This document shows positions 43,337 through 51,981 of a stretch of 64,000 nt of DNA, piece by piece (position 1 is the stretch's first letter; each line of letters begins with the position of its first letter). Source of the stretch: Rhodanobacteraceae bacterium (GTDB taxonomy: Bacteria > Pseudomonadota > Gammaproteobacteria > Xanthomonadales > Rhodanobacteraceae); NCBI GenBank assembly GCA_030123585.1, contig CP126120.1, forward strand, positions 682,001-746,000, in the 5' to 3' direction. Under the pieces are notes generated by a model. That model was not told where the DNA came from and did not search any database. It saw nothing but the letters and a program-made list of their open reading frames with translations. A program made the position numbers and the translations under genes.

Positions 43337-44331
43337 TGACCTCGCAACCCATGCAGGCCACCGCCCTCGCGCAGCCCAACATCGCGCTGGTCAAATACTG
43401 GGGCAAACGCAACGATGCGCTGAACCTGCCCGCTGCGGGTTCGCTGTCGATCACGCTGGACGCGCTGCACACGCGCACGTCGGTGTGCTTCGATCCGGCG
43501 CTCGACGCGGACGACATCACGCTGAATGGCGAGCGCGACGAAGCGCAGACGCGCAAGATCGGCGCCTTCCTGGACCTGTTCCGTGCCCGCGCGAAGGTGC
43601 AGACGCGCGCACACGTTCAATCGAGCAACGATTTCCCGACCGGCGCGGGGCTGGCGTCCTCCGCGTCCGGGTTCGCGGCGCTGGCCGTGGTGGCAGACCG
43701 CGCATTGGGCCTGCAACTCGCGCCGCGCGAACTGTCGCTGCTGGCGCGGCGCGGTTCCGGGTCGGCGGCGCGCTCGATCTTCGGCGGTTTCGTGGAAATG
43801 CCAGCTGGCACGCGCGACGATGGCGAGGATGCGTTCGCGGCGCCGCTGCTGGATGCGTCCGCATGGCCGCTGAAAGTCGTGGTTGCGGTTACCACTCGCG
43901 CGAAGAAAACCATCGCCTCGCGCGACGGCATGGGCCATACGCGCAAGACCTCGCCGTTCTACCGCGACTGGATCGCCACCGCGAACGCCGACCTCGGCGA
44001 TGCGCGCGCGGCGGTGCTGGCGCGCGATTTCGACAAACTGGCGCACGTCAGCGAAGCCAGTTGCCTCGCAATGCACGCGGTGATGCTGTCCGCGCGACCC
44101 GGCCTGATCTACTGGAATGCCGCGACGCTCGATTGCATCCGCTGCATCCTCGCCCTGCGCGGCGAGGGCCTGGGCGTGTTCTTCACCATCGACGCCGGCC
44201 CGCAAGTGAAGGCGGTCTGCCTGCCCGAACACGCCGCGCGCGTCGCCGCTGCGCTGCGCGAGATTCCGGGCGTCGAGGAAGCGCAGGTCAGCGGACTCGG
44301 CGAAGGCGCGCGCATCGAGAGCGGCGCTTGA
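43336..44331 (+). CDS. mvaD: Diphosphomevalonate decarboxylase
   Basis: 331 residues, GHMP superfamily. ATP-dependent decarboxylation of mevalonate diphosphate to IPP, the last pathway step. Diagnostic blocks: NIALVKYWGKRN at the N-terminus, SSNDFPTGAGLASSASGFAAL, RRGSGSAARSIFGGFVEM, and FFTIDAGPQVKAV with the conserved Asp. The start is coupled to hpnA (TGATG) and the stop to the next gene (TTGA). Confidence 0.94.
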   Translation: MTSQPMQATALAQPNIALVKYWGKRNDALNLPAAGSLSITLDALHTRTSVCFDPALDADDITLNGERDEAQTRKIGAFLDLFRARAKVQTRAHVQSSNDFPTGAGLASSASGFAALAVVADRALGLQLAPRELSLLARRGSGSAARSIFGGFVEMPAGTRDDGEDAFAAPLLDASAWPLKVVVAVTTRAKKTIASRDGMGHTRKTSPFYRDWIATANADLGDARAAVLARDFDKLAHVSEASCLAMHAVMLSARPGLIYWNAATLDCIRCILALRGEGLGVFFTIDAGPQVKAVCLPEHAARVAAALREIPGVEEAQVSGLGEGARIESGA

Positions 44332-45356
44332 CGTCGATCGTTGCCAGCGCGCCCGGCAAGCTGGTGTTGCTGGGCGAATACGCGGTGCTGGAAGGCGCGC
44401 CCGCGCTGGTGCTGGCGGTGGACCGGCGCGTGGGGGTGACGCTCACCACGATCCGCGGCCGCGAATGGCAAATCGTGTCGCCCACGCTCGCGCTGGAAGC
44501 GCGCGTGCGCATGGAGCGAACCGGGGTCACGTGGACCGCCACGCCTCCGCGGGAACTCGCATGGCTTGCCGGTTTGTTCGCGCGGTTGCCGTTGTTGCAG
44601 CGCGTGGCGCCTTGCCGCGTCGAACTCGACAGCGGCGCGTTTCACGTCGATCATGCCGATGCACCGGTCAAGCTGGGGCTGGGATCGAGTGCGGCATTGA
44701 CGGTTGCGCTGCTGGGCGCGCTGCACACGCTCGTGCAACAGCCGGCCCCGACGCTGGACGAATGCATCCGTGCGCACCGCGCGATCCAGCACGGACGTGG
44801 CAGCGGCATCGACGTCGCGGCATCCCTGTACGGCGGGCTGTCGCGCTTCCAGTTGCACGATCACGACACGCCGCGCAGCGATGCGCTGGCCATGCCGGAC
44901 GGTTTGCACTGGCGCTGCGTGTTCAGCGGCGAGCCGGCCTCGACCGAAACGATGCTCGCCACCGTCGCCGCATGGCGCGAACGCGAACCGGGTGCGTTCA
45001 CGCGCCGGATGCATGAACTCGCTACAATTTCTTCACGCGGCCTCGACGCTGTTGCCGCCAACGATGCTGCCGCCTTCCTGTCCAGCCTCCACGATTACGC
45101 GCAGGCGCTCGCCGGCGTCGGCGAGGCCAGCGGTGCGGACATCGCGAGCCGCGAGCATCGGGCGATTGCCGCGATCGCCGCGGATTGCGGGTGCGTCTAC
45201 AAGAGCTGTGGCGCCGGCGGCGGTGACGTGGGCGTCACATTCGGCGTGGAAGATAAGCGGTTGCGGGAATTCGAGACACGCGCGGCGCGCGCCGGTTATC
45301 CCGTGATCGCGATGGCCATGGACCCGAAGGGTCTGGAAGTTGCTGCACACGCTTGA
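44328..45356 (+). CDS. Phosphomevalonate kinase (GHMP type)
   Basis: 342 residues from a TTG at 44328 that overlaps the mvaD stop (TTGA). GHMP motifs: ASAPGKLVLLGEYAVLEGAP (motif 1), VKLGLGSSAALTVALLG (ATP loop), HGRGSGIDVAASLYGG, and SCGAGGGDVGVTFG (motif 3, with Cys where Ser is usual). Sequence and neighbours fit the phosphorylation of mevalonate 5-phosphate. A mevalonate kinase role is less likely, because that domain is found in the next gene. Confidence 0.87.
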   Translation: MTSIVASAPGKLVLLGEYAVLEGAPALVLAVDRRVGVTLTTIRGREWQIVSPTLALEARVRMERTGVTWTATPPRELAWLAGLFARLPLLQRVAPCRVELDSGAFHVDHADAPVKLGLGSSAALTVALLGALHTLVQQPAPTLDECIRAHRAIQHGRGSGIDVAASLYGGLSRFQLHDHDTPRSDALAMPDGLHWRCVFSGEPASTETMLATVAAWREREPGAFTRRMHELATISSRGLDAVAANDAAAFLSSLHDYAQALAGVGEASGADIASREHRAIAAIAADCGCVYKSCGAGGGDVGVTFGVEDKRLREFETRAARAGYPVIAMAMDPKGLEVAAHA

Positions 45357-45373
45357 AGCTACAAGGAACCAAG

Positions 45374-47632
45374 ATGGACCAGTCGAGATTTCCGGGCTTC
45401 TACAAGTTGTCGGTGCCCGAACGCGTGAACCTGGTGCGCGAGCGCGGCATGCTTTCGCGCGAGGATTTCCAGACCTTGTCGAGCGGCGCGCACACGCTCA
45501 CCGTCGCGCGCGCCGACAAGATGATCGAAAACGTGATCGGCGTGATGGGCCTGCCGCTCGGGCTCGGCCTCAACTTCCTGATCAACGGCAAGGACCACGT
45601 GGTGCCGCTGGTGGTCGAGGAACCTTCGATCGTCGCGGCGCTGTCCTCGGCTGCGAAACTGGTGCGCGCCGCGGGCGGTTTCACCACGCGCAGCACCGAT
45701 CCGATCCTGATCGGCCAGGTGCAGATCGTCGACATCGACAATTCGGCCACCGCGCAAAACGCCTTGCTGCAACGCAAGCAGGAAATCCTGAACCTCGCCA
45801 ACAGCCTGCATCCGAACATGGTCGCGCGCGGCGGCGGCGCCAGGGACATCGAGGTGCGCATCCATCCGGCTGCGGACGGACGCCGCGACATGGTGGTGCT
45901 GCACCTTCTGGTCAACACCTGCGACGCGATGGGCGCCAACATGGTCAACACCATGTGCGAAGGCGTGGCGCCGCTGGTGGAAGGCATCACCGGCGGCAAG
46001 GTGTTCCTGCGGATCCTGTCGAACCTCACCGACCGTGCGCTGGTGTGGGCGAAAGCCGTGATCCCGATCTCGCTGCTCGCCGGCAAGGGTTACGACGGCG
46101 AACAAGTGCGCGACGGCATCATCCTCGCCAACGACCTCGCGGTGTGCGATCCGTATCGCGCGGCCACGCACAACAAGGGCATCATGAACGGCGTCGATGC
46201 CGTCGCGCTCGCGACCGGCAACGACTGGCGCGCGCTGGAAGCCGCGGCGCACGCCTACGCCGCGCGCGGCGCGCACTACAGCTCGCTGACGCGCTGGTAC
46301 AAGGACGACCAAGGCAACCTTGTCGGCAACATCGAGATGCCGATGAAGGTCGGCACCGTGGGCGGCAACCTGCAATCGAACGCCACCGTCGCGCTCAACC
46401 TGCGCATGCTGAAGGTCGCGAACGCGCGCGAGCTGGCCGAGATCATGGGCGCGGTGGGGCTCGCACAGAACTTCTCCGCGCTGCGCGCACTGGTCACCGA
46501 CGGCATCCAGCAGGGCCACATGACGCTGCACGCACGCAGCGTCGCAATCAGCGCCGGGGCGACCCCGGAAATCTTCGAGACCGTGGTCGAGCGCCTGCTC
46601 GACAGCGGCGAGATCAAGGTGTGGAAGGCCAAGGAGATCATCGCCGAGGTCAAGACCCAGGTGCAGCCGGAAGCGAAAACCGTCGCGCACGGTTTCGAGC
46701 CGCTGGACGAAGCCGAATACGCCACCGGCTACGGCAAGGCGATCCTCCTGGGCGAACATGCGGTGGTGTACGGCCGCCACGCGATCGCGGTGCCGGTGCC
46801 GATGGCGATCCGCGCGCGCGCCGAGGAATCGAACGACGGCACGCAACTCATCATCCCGCGCTGGGGCGTCGAGTCGCGCCTGCATCCCGGCACGAAACAC
46901 CCCGGATCATTCCTGCAATCGCTGGAACTGATCCTGCACAAACTCGAACTCACCGATCGCCCGCTGCGCATCCAGGTGTACCCAAGCCTGCCGCGCGCCA
47001 ACGGCCTCGGCGGTTCGGCCGCGCTTGCGGTCGCGGTGATCCGCGCGCTCGACCGGCATTGCGAACTCGGTCTGACCGACCAGCAGGTGTGTGAACTCTC
47101 CTACGAATGCGAGCGCGTCGCGCACGGCACGCCTTCCGGCATCGACAACACGGTCGCGACGTATGGGCAACCGCTGCTGTTCCAGCGCGGCGAGCCGCCG
47201 GTGATCGAGCCGTTGCATTTCGCCAAGCCGCTGCCGATGGTGATCGGCCTGTCAGGCGTGGAATCGCTCACCGCCAAGACCGTCGGACGCGTGCGCGAAG
47301 CATGGCAGCGCAACAAGAAGTTGTACGAACGCATCTTCGATGAAATCGATTCGCTCGCGATGCAGGGCATCAAGGCACTGGAAGCATGGGACCTCGCGCA
47401 ATTCGGCGAACTCATGAACATCTGCCAGGGCCAGTTGAACGCCCTGCAGGTGTCGAGCTGGGAGCTGGAGGAAATGATCCAGGTCGCGCGCGCGAACGGC
47501 GCGGTTGGCGCCAAGCTCACCGGCGGCGGCGGCGGCGGCGCGATGATCGCGCTGTGCCCGGACGATCCGGCGCGCGTGGTGCGCGCGTTGCAGCAAGCCG
47601 GCTACCAGGCGATGGAGAGCAGCATTGGTTGA
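45374..47632 (+). CDS. Fused HMG-CoA reductase (class II) - mevalonate kinase
   Basis: 752 residues, two full enzymes in one frame. Residues 1-430 are a class II HMG-CoA reductase: ENVIGVMGLPLGLGLNF, VVEEPSIVAALS (catalytic Glu82/83), CDAMGANMVNTMCEG, HNKGIMNGVD (Lys268), ATGNDWRA (Asp284) and QQGHMTLHARS (His382), matching E83, K267, D283 and H381 of the Pseudomonas mevalonii enzyme. Residues about 445-752 are mevalonate kinase: GKAILLGEHAVVYGRHAIAV, LPRANGLGGSAALAVAV, GTPSGIDNTVATYG (catalytic Asp about 591) and GAKLTGGGGGGAMIAL. The linker is about 15 residues. AAGGA six bases upstream supports the ATG at 45374; a TTG at 45353 is the frame limit. The two activities are consecutive: HMG-CoA to mevalonate to mevalonate 5-phosphate. 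Confidence 0.95.
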   Translation: MDQSRFPGFYKLSVPERVNLVRERGMLSREDFQTLSSGAHTLTVARADKMIENVIGVMGLPLGLGLNFLINGKDHVVPLVVEEPSIVAALSSAAKLVRAAGGFTTRSTDPILIGQVQIVDIDNSATAQNALLQRKQEILNLANSLHPNMVARGGGARDIEVRIHPAADGRRDMVVLHLLVNTCDAMGANMVNTMCEGVAPLVEGITGGKVFLRILSNLTDRALVWAKAVIPISLLAGKGYDGEQVRDGIILANDLAVCDPYRAATHNKGIMNGVDAVALATGNDWRALEAAAHAYAARGAHYSSLTRWYKDDQGNLVGNIEMPMKVGTVGGNLQSNATVALNLRMLKVANARELAEIMGAVGLAQNFSALRALVTDGIQQGHMTLHARSVAISAGATPEIFETVVERLLDSGEIKVWKAKEIIAEVKTQVQPEAKTVAHGFEPLDEAEYATGYGKAILLGEHAVVYGRHAIAVPVPMAIRARAEESNDGTQLIIPRWGVESRLHPGTKHPGSFLQSLELILHKLELTDRPLRIQVYPSLPRANGLGGSAALAVAVIRALDRHCELGLTDQQVCELSYECERVAHGTPSGIDNTVATYGQPLLFQRGEPPVIEPLHFAKPLPMVIGLSGVESLTAKTVGRVREAWQRNKKLYERIFDEIDSLAMQGIKALEAWDLAQFGELMNICQGQLNALQVSSWELEEMIQVARANGAVGAKLTGGGGGGAMIALCPDDPARVVRALQQAGYQAMESSIG

Positions 47633-48239
47633 GCGTGATGACAATCCTGCCGCCGACGACCGTGTCGTCTCGTTCGACTCCGAACGCCTGATCCTGGTCG
47701 ACGAAGCCGATCGCGAAATCGGCCACGCCAGCAAGGCCGACGCGCACGCAGGCAAGGGCATCCTGCACCGCGCGTTCTCGCTATTCGTGTTCAACCCCGC
47801 GGGCGAATTGCTGCTGCAGCAGCGCGCTGCGTCGAAACCGTTGTGGCCGGGCTACTGGGCCAACAGTTGCTGCAGCCACCCGCGCGGCGGCGAAGACATG
47901 GACACCGCCACGCAGCGCCGCCTGCGCGAAGAACTGGGTTTCACCTGCGCGCTGGAATACCTCTACAAGTTCCAGTACCACGCCGAATACGGCGATGCCG
48001 GCTCGGAAACCGAGCTGTGCTGGGTGTACGTCGGCGCGTCCGACGCGCCGGTACGCGTCAACGACACCGAGATCGCGGCGTGGCGTTACGTGAAGCCGGA
48101 CGCGCTGGATCGCGAAATCGCCGAGGCGCCGGACCACTTCACGCCGTGGCTGAAAATGGAATGGCAGCGCCTGCGCAGCGAGTTCGCCAACCGCTTGCCC
48201 GGCAGCGATGAGCCACCGCGCCGCCGGTGCGAAGCCTGA
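47625..48239 (+). CDS. idi: Isopentenyl-diphosphate delta-isomerase, type I
   Basis: 204 residues, Nudix fold. Interconverts IPP and DMAPP, needed because the mevalonate route yields only IPP. Active-site Cys in YWANSCCSHPRGGEDMD; metal-binding His/Glu in GILHRAFSLFVFN and REELGF...E. TTG start at 47625, overlapping the HMGR-MVK stop by eight bases, with GGAGAG upstream. Last of the tightly packed block; 174 bases follow before hpnH. Confidence 0.93.
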   Translation: MVERDDNPAADDRVVSFDSERLILVDEADREIGHASKADAHAGKGILHRAFSLFVFNPAGELLLQQRAASKPLWPGYWANSCCSHPRGGEDMDTATQRRLREELGFTCALEYLYKFQYHAEYGDAGSETELCWVYVGASDAPVRVNDTEIAAWRYVKPDALDREIAEAPDHFTPWLKMEWQRLRSEFANRLPGSDEPPRRRCEA

Positions 48240-48354
48240 TCCGTTTCCTGCGCTCGGCGCCGGCCCCGCTGCCGCCCTGAAACCCGTGTGAACTGACCAC
48301 GCGCGGCCTCAACGCCACGTTGACACACGGCGGTCCACCATCGGGATCAGGCCC

Positions 48355-48378
48355 ACCGACCGGCAGCCGCCGGTCGGT
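48355..48378. promoter_or_regulatory. Inverted repeat upstream of hpnH
   Basis: ACCGACCGGC - AGCC - GCCGGTCGGT: perfect 10-base arms with a four-base loop, 36 bases before the hpnH start. There is no T-tract, so it may be an operator, an attenuator-like hairpin or a weak terminator. A TTGACA (48320-48325) lies upstream without a clear -10. Confidence 0.45.
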
Positions 48379-48413
48379 CACGTCCCGCACGTGGACGCCA
48401 CGAGGAGGCTGCG

Positions 48414-49544
48414 ATGTCGATTCCCGTTCGCCAACAATTCAAGGTTGCCACCTACATCATCGGGCGCCGGCTGCGCGGCGTGAAGCGTTATCCGCTCACG
48501 CTGATGCTGGAGCCGCTGTTCCAGTGCAACCTCGCCTGCCCCGGCTGCGGCAAGATCGATTACGACTCGCATATCCTCAAGCAGCGTCTTTCGGTCGAGG
48601 ATTGCCTAGCCGCGGTCGACGAGTGCGGCGCACCGATGGTGTCGATTCCGGGCGGTGAACCGCTGATCCATCACGACATCAAGCAGATCGTCGAGGGCAT
48701 CATCGCGCGCGGCAAGTACGTGTACCTGTGCACCAACGCGATCCTGATGGAAAAGAAGCTCGACCTGTTCACGCCGTCGCCGCAGCTCACGTTTTCGGTG
48801 CACCTCGACGGTATGCGCGAGCGCCACGACGAGAGCGTGGGCCGCGAAGGCATCTTCGACATCGCGGTATCGGCGATCCGCGCGGCGAAGAAGCGTGGCT
48901 TCCGCGTCAACATCAACACCACACTGTTCACCACCGCGAAACCCGATGAAGTGGTCGAGTTCTTCGACTTCGCGACGAACGACCTGAAAGTCGATGGCAT
49001 CACCGTGTCGCCCGGCTACCACTACGAACACGCGCCGCGCCAGGACGTGTTCATGGGTCGCAGGCAGTCGAAGGAATTGTTCCGCGCGATTTTCAAGCGC
49101 GCGAAAGCCAAACACAGCCGATGGCCGCTGTCGCATTCCAGCCTGTTCCTCGACTTCGTGTGCGGCAACCAGGGCTACCAGTGCACCGCTTGGAGCATGC
49201 CGTGCCGCAACGTGTTCGGCTGGCAGAAGCCGTGCTACCTGCTGGTGGACGAAGGCTACGCGCCGACCTTCGCCGCGTTGATGCAGGAGACCGATTGGGA
49301 CAAGTACGGCGTGGGCCGCAACCCGAAGTGCGCCAACTGCATGGCGCATTGCGGCTTCGAGGGCACCGCCGCCGCCGATGCCTTCGCGCATCCGCTGAAG
49401 GCGTTGTGGGCCAGTCTGCGCGGCCCGAAACTCACGGGCCCGTTCGCCGCGGATCCACCGATCCTGTACGACACGCCCGAACCGAACCAGCGCCATCCGC
49501 ACAGCGACATCCCGATCGCGCACTTCGGCGGCATCCAGCACTGA
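48414..49544 (+). CDS. hpnH: Adenosylhopene transferase HpnH (radical SAM)
   Basis: 376 residues. Adds the 5'-deoxyadenosyl group to hopene to make adenosylhopane, the first C35 hopanoid step. The radical-SAM cluster motif is CNLACPGC (Cx3Cx2C, about residues 38-45). SIPGGEPLIHHDI and the C-terminal cysteine region (PKCANCMAHCGFEG) are typical of HpnH. GGAGG five bases upstream supports the ATG. HpnG, upstream in the cluster, acts on its product. Confidence 0.95.
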   Translation: MSIPVRQQFKVATYIIGRRLRGVKRYPLTLMLEPLFQCNLACPGCGKIDYDSHILKQRLSVEDCLAAVDECGAPMVSIPGGEPLIHHDIKQIVEGIIARGKYVYLCTNAILMEKKLDLFTPSPQLTFSVHLDGMRERHDESVGREGIFDIAVSAIRAAKKRGFRVNINTTLFTTAKPDEVVEFFDFATNDLKVDGITVSPGYHYEHAPRQDVFMGRRQSKELFRAIFKRAKAKHSRWPLSHSSLFLDFVCGNQGYQCTAWSMPCRNVFGWQKPCYLLVDEGYAPTFAALMQETDWDKYGVGRNPKCANCMAHCGFEGTAAADAFAHPLKALWASLRGPKLTGPFAADPPILYDTPEPNQRHPHSDIPIAHFGGIQH

Positions 49545-49569
49545 ACCGGGAGGGGCCGGCCCGACGGCA

Positions 49570-50688
49570 ATGGTCATGCTGATCCTCGCCGCCGCCGCTT
49601 TGGCATGTTGGGCCGGGGTGCTGCTGGCGCCGTGGGGCGCATGGCTGTGCCGGGAACGGCTGGAAGTCGATCCGTCGCCCGATGCGCCCATCGCGGATTT
49701 CACCGTGTTGATTCCAGCGCGCAACGAAGCAACGGTGATCGGCGAAACGTTGCGCGCACTGGCGGTTGCAGCACCGTACGCGTCGGTCATCGTGATCGAC
49801 GATCAATCCACCGACACCACTGCCGAAATCGTGCGCGCCAGCGGCCTGCCCCACCTCACTCTCATCGCCGGGACGCCGCCGCCCGCGGGCTGGACGGGAA
49901 AACTGTGGGCGTTGCAGCAGGGCCTCGAACGCGTCACCACGCCGCGCATATTGCTGCTGGATGCCGACATCCGTCTCGCCCCCGGCATCGCGACATCATT
50001 GCAACGCAAGGCCCACGAAGGTTGCACCCTGGTTTCGCTGTGCGCGGAACCGCGCTGGGACGGCCTCGCCGCACGCTGGCTGCTGCCGGTGTTCGTGTAC
50101 TTCTTCAAGCTGCTGTATCCCTTCGCGCTGGCCAACCGCAAAGGCTCGCGCATTGCGGCGGCGGCGGGCGGCGTGATCCTGATCGACCGCGAGGCGTTGC
50201 TCGACGCCGGTGGTTTCGGCGCGTGGCGCGACGCGATCATCGACGACTGCACGCTGGCTGCACACGTCAAGCGCAAGGGATATCGCTGCTGGATCGGATT
50301 GACCCACGGCGCCACCAGCCTGCGCCGCGCGGGCTTCCACGACATCGCGCACATGGTCGCGCGCACCGCGTTCGTGCAACTGCGCGAATCCGTACTGCTT
50401 GTGCTGGCAGCGTCCGCGCTGCTGATTCTGGCATTCTGGATTCCCGTGCTGGCGCTCGCATGCGGCCCGGGCCACGCAACGCGCGTGCTGGGCCTGCTCG
50501 CCTTCCTCGCGCTGCTCGCGTGCTACCTGCCAACCTTGATGTATTACCGCCGCAACCCGCTCGCCGCGCTGCTGCTGCCGCTGGCGGCCACGTTTTTTCT
50601 CGTGGCCACCTGGTACTCGGCATGGCGCGCGCTGGCCGGCACGCGCTCGGTATGGAAGGACCGCAGCTATCGTCGCGAGGCCGGTTGA
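49570..50688 (+). CDS. hpnB: Hopanoid-associated glycosyltransferase HpnB
   Basis: 372 residues. GT family 2 fold: FTVLIPARNEATVIGETLRAL, VIDDQSTDTT, and LLLDADIRLAPG (DxD). IDDCTLAAHVKRKG and three C-terminal membrane helices follow (after residue 275), as in HpnB proteins found beside shc/hpnH. The sugar donor and acceptor are unknown. An ATG at 49576 is an alternative start. Abuts the acyltransferase gene. Confidence 0.9.
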   Translation: MVMLILAAAALACWAGVLLAPWGAWLCRERLEVDPSPDAPIADFTVLIPARNEATVIGETLRALAVAAPYASVIVIDDQSTDTTAEIVRASGLPHLTLIAGTPPPAGWTGKLWALQQGLERVTTPRILLLDADIRLAPGIATSLQRKAHEGCTLVSLCAEPRWDGLAARWLLPVFVYFFKLLYPFALANRKGSRIAAAAGGVILIDREALLDAGGFGAWRDAIIDDCTLAAHVKRKGYRCWIGLTHGATSLRRAGFHDIAHMVARTAFVQLRESVLLVLAASALLILAFWIPVLALACGPGHATRVLGLLAFLALLACYLPTLMYYRRNPLAALLLPLAATFFLVATWYSAWRALAGTRSVWKDRSYRREAG

Positions 50689-51981
50689 ATGCAACGCCGC
50701 GCCGCCGCCCCTGTTTTCCTGCACGGCACACCGACGGTGCCGCCCACCGAGCTGCCACAGGCCAACCCGTTCGGCACCTGGCTGCTCGAAATGGGCTTCG
50801 ACCTGTTCCTGTGCTCGGCGTATCGCCGTGAAATCGTGCTCCCGGAGGATTTCCACATCGCGCCGGGAACCCTGATTGCATCGAACCATCAGCGCGACGT
50901 CGACGGTCCCATGCTGGGCACGTTGCTGGTGCAGAGGCGCGGACTGCGCTTCAAGTGGCCGCTGCCGTTCTACGCGGCCCGCGAAGACCTGTTTCGCCCC
51001 GGCATCCTGTCGCGCCTGACCGTGCACTGGCCGCGGCCGTTGTCGGCGCTGCTGGGCCACGTTTCGCTGGCGTGGTTTTTCCCGCTGGGCCACGCCGAAC
51101 CGATGAGGCGCGTGCGCGAATTCATGCTGGGCGAAGCCCTGCGCGCGCTGCTCGATGCGGGCTGCGGCGATGCAGATTGCGCCTCGCTGCTGAACGCGCG
51201 CGGCCGCCGCGAACTCGCGGTGACGCCCGGCGCGAGCCTTCGCGATGTCCTCGAACGCGCCGGTGCGCGCCTGGAAGCGTGGTGGGGTTTGCGCAGGCTG
51301 ACGCTGCCGGCGCTGCACAGGATCGCACCCGCCTTTCGCACCGCCGTGGCCGCGCAGCTCGCGCATTTCACCCGGCGGCTCGATCGTGGCGACAGCGTGT
51401 ACTACGCGCCCGAAGGCACGATTTCGATGGACGGCCATTTCTCCCGCATCCGCGCGGGCTTCTTTCGGCTCGCGCGCGCGGCCGAAATCCCGCCGTGGAT
51501 CCAGCCGATGGCCCTGAGCTACGACAGCCTCTCGCCGGGACGCACGCGGGTCGTGTTGCGGATCGGGCGGCATTTCCGCGCCGATACTTCACTCGATCGC
51601 CGCGCCTTCGACGCCGCGCTGCGCCGCTCGATCCTGTCGCTGGCGCCGATCACGCCGAGCCACCTGCTCGCGCACTTCCTGCTGCACGGGCCGGCGCATT
51701 TCACGCGCGACGAACTGGCGGGTTGGCTGGCGCGCAACCTCGCGTCATTGAGCGCCAAGGACGCCTCGCTCGATCCGCTCTGGTCACGCGTGCCCATTCC
51801 GGCGCTGGCGCGGCGCCGCTTGCGCTGGCTGGTCCGCAAGCGACTGGTCGCACGCGACGGGAACGGCTTTCGCAACCTCTGTCCGCGCGATGCGGAAGCC
51901 GGCTGGCGGCACCCCGCCAATGTCGTGCGCTATCTCGACAACGGCCTTGCCGATCTTGCGCCGGACCTGCATCGATGCTGA
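50689..51981 (+). CDS. PlsC-like (LPLAT) acyltransferase in the hopanoid operon
   Basis: 430 residues. Acyltransferase motif I is NHQRDVD (HX4D) and motif III is APEGTISMDG, as in lysophospholipid acyltransferases. An insert of about 130 residues separates the two, and a basic C-terminal region (RRRLRWLVRKR) may bind the membrane. Its start immediately follows the hpnB stop, and it overlaps the next gene by seven bases. It could acylate a hopanoid head group or a glycolipid; the sequence does not tell which. Confidence 0.8.
   Translation: MQRRAAAPVFLHGTPTVPPTELPQANPFGTWLLEMGFDLFLCSAYRREIVLPEDFHIAPGTLIASNHQRDVDGPMLGTLLVQRRGLRFKWPLPFYAAREDLFRPGILSRLTVHWPRPLSALLGHVSLAWFFPLGHAEPMRRVREFMLGEALRALLDAGCGDADCASLLNARGRRELAVTPGASLRDVLERAGARLEAWWGLRRLTLPALHRIAPAFRTAVAAQLAHFTRRLDRGDSVYYAPEGTISMDGHFSRIRAGFFRLARAAEIPPWIQPMALSYDSLSPGRTRVVLRIGRHFRADTSLDRRAFDAALRRSILSLAPITPSHLLAHFLLHGPAHFTRDELAGWLARNLASLSAKDASLDPLWSRVPIPALARRRLRWLVRKRLVARDGNGFRNLCPRDAEAGWRHPANVVRYLDNGLADLAPDLHRC

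Noticed and set aside
44328..45356. This GHMP protein as the mevalonate kinase
   Set aside because: The typical mevalonate kinase domain, with PRANGLGGSAA and GTPSGIDNT blocks, is in the fused gene next door, leaving the phosphomevalonate kinase step for this one.
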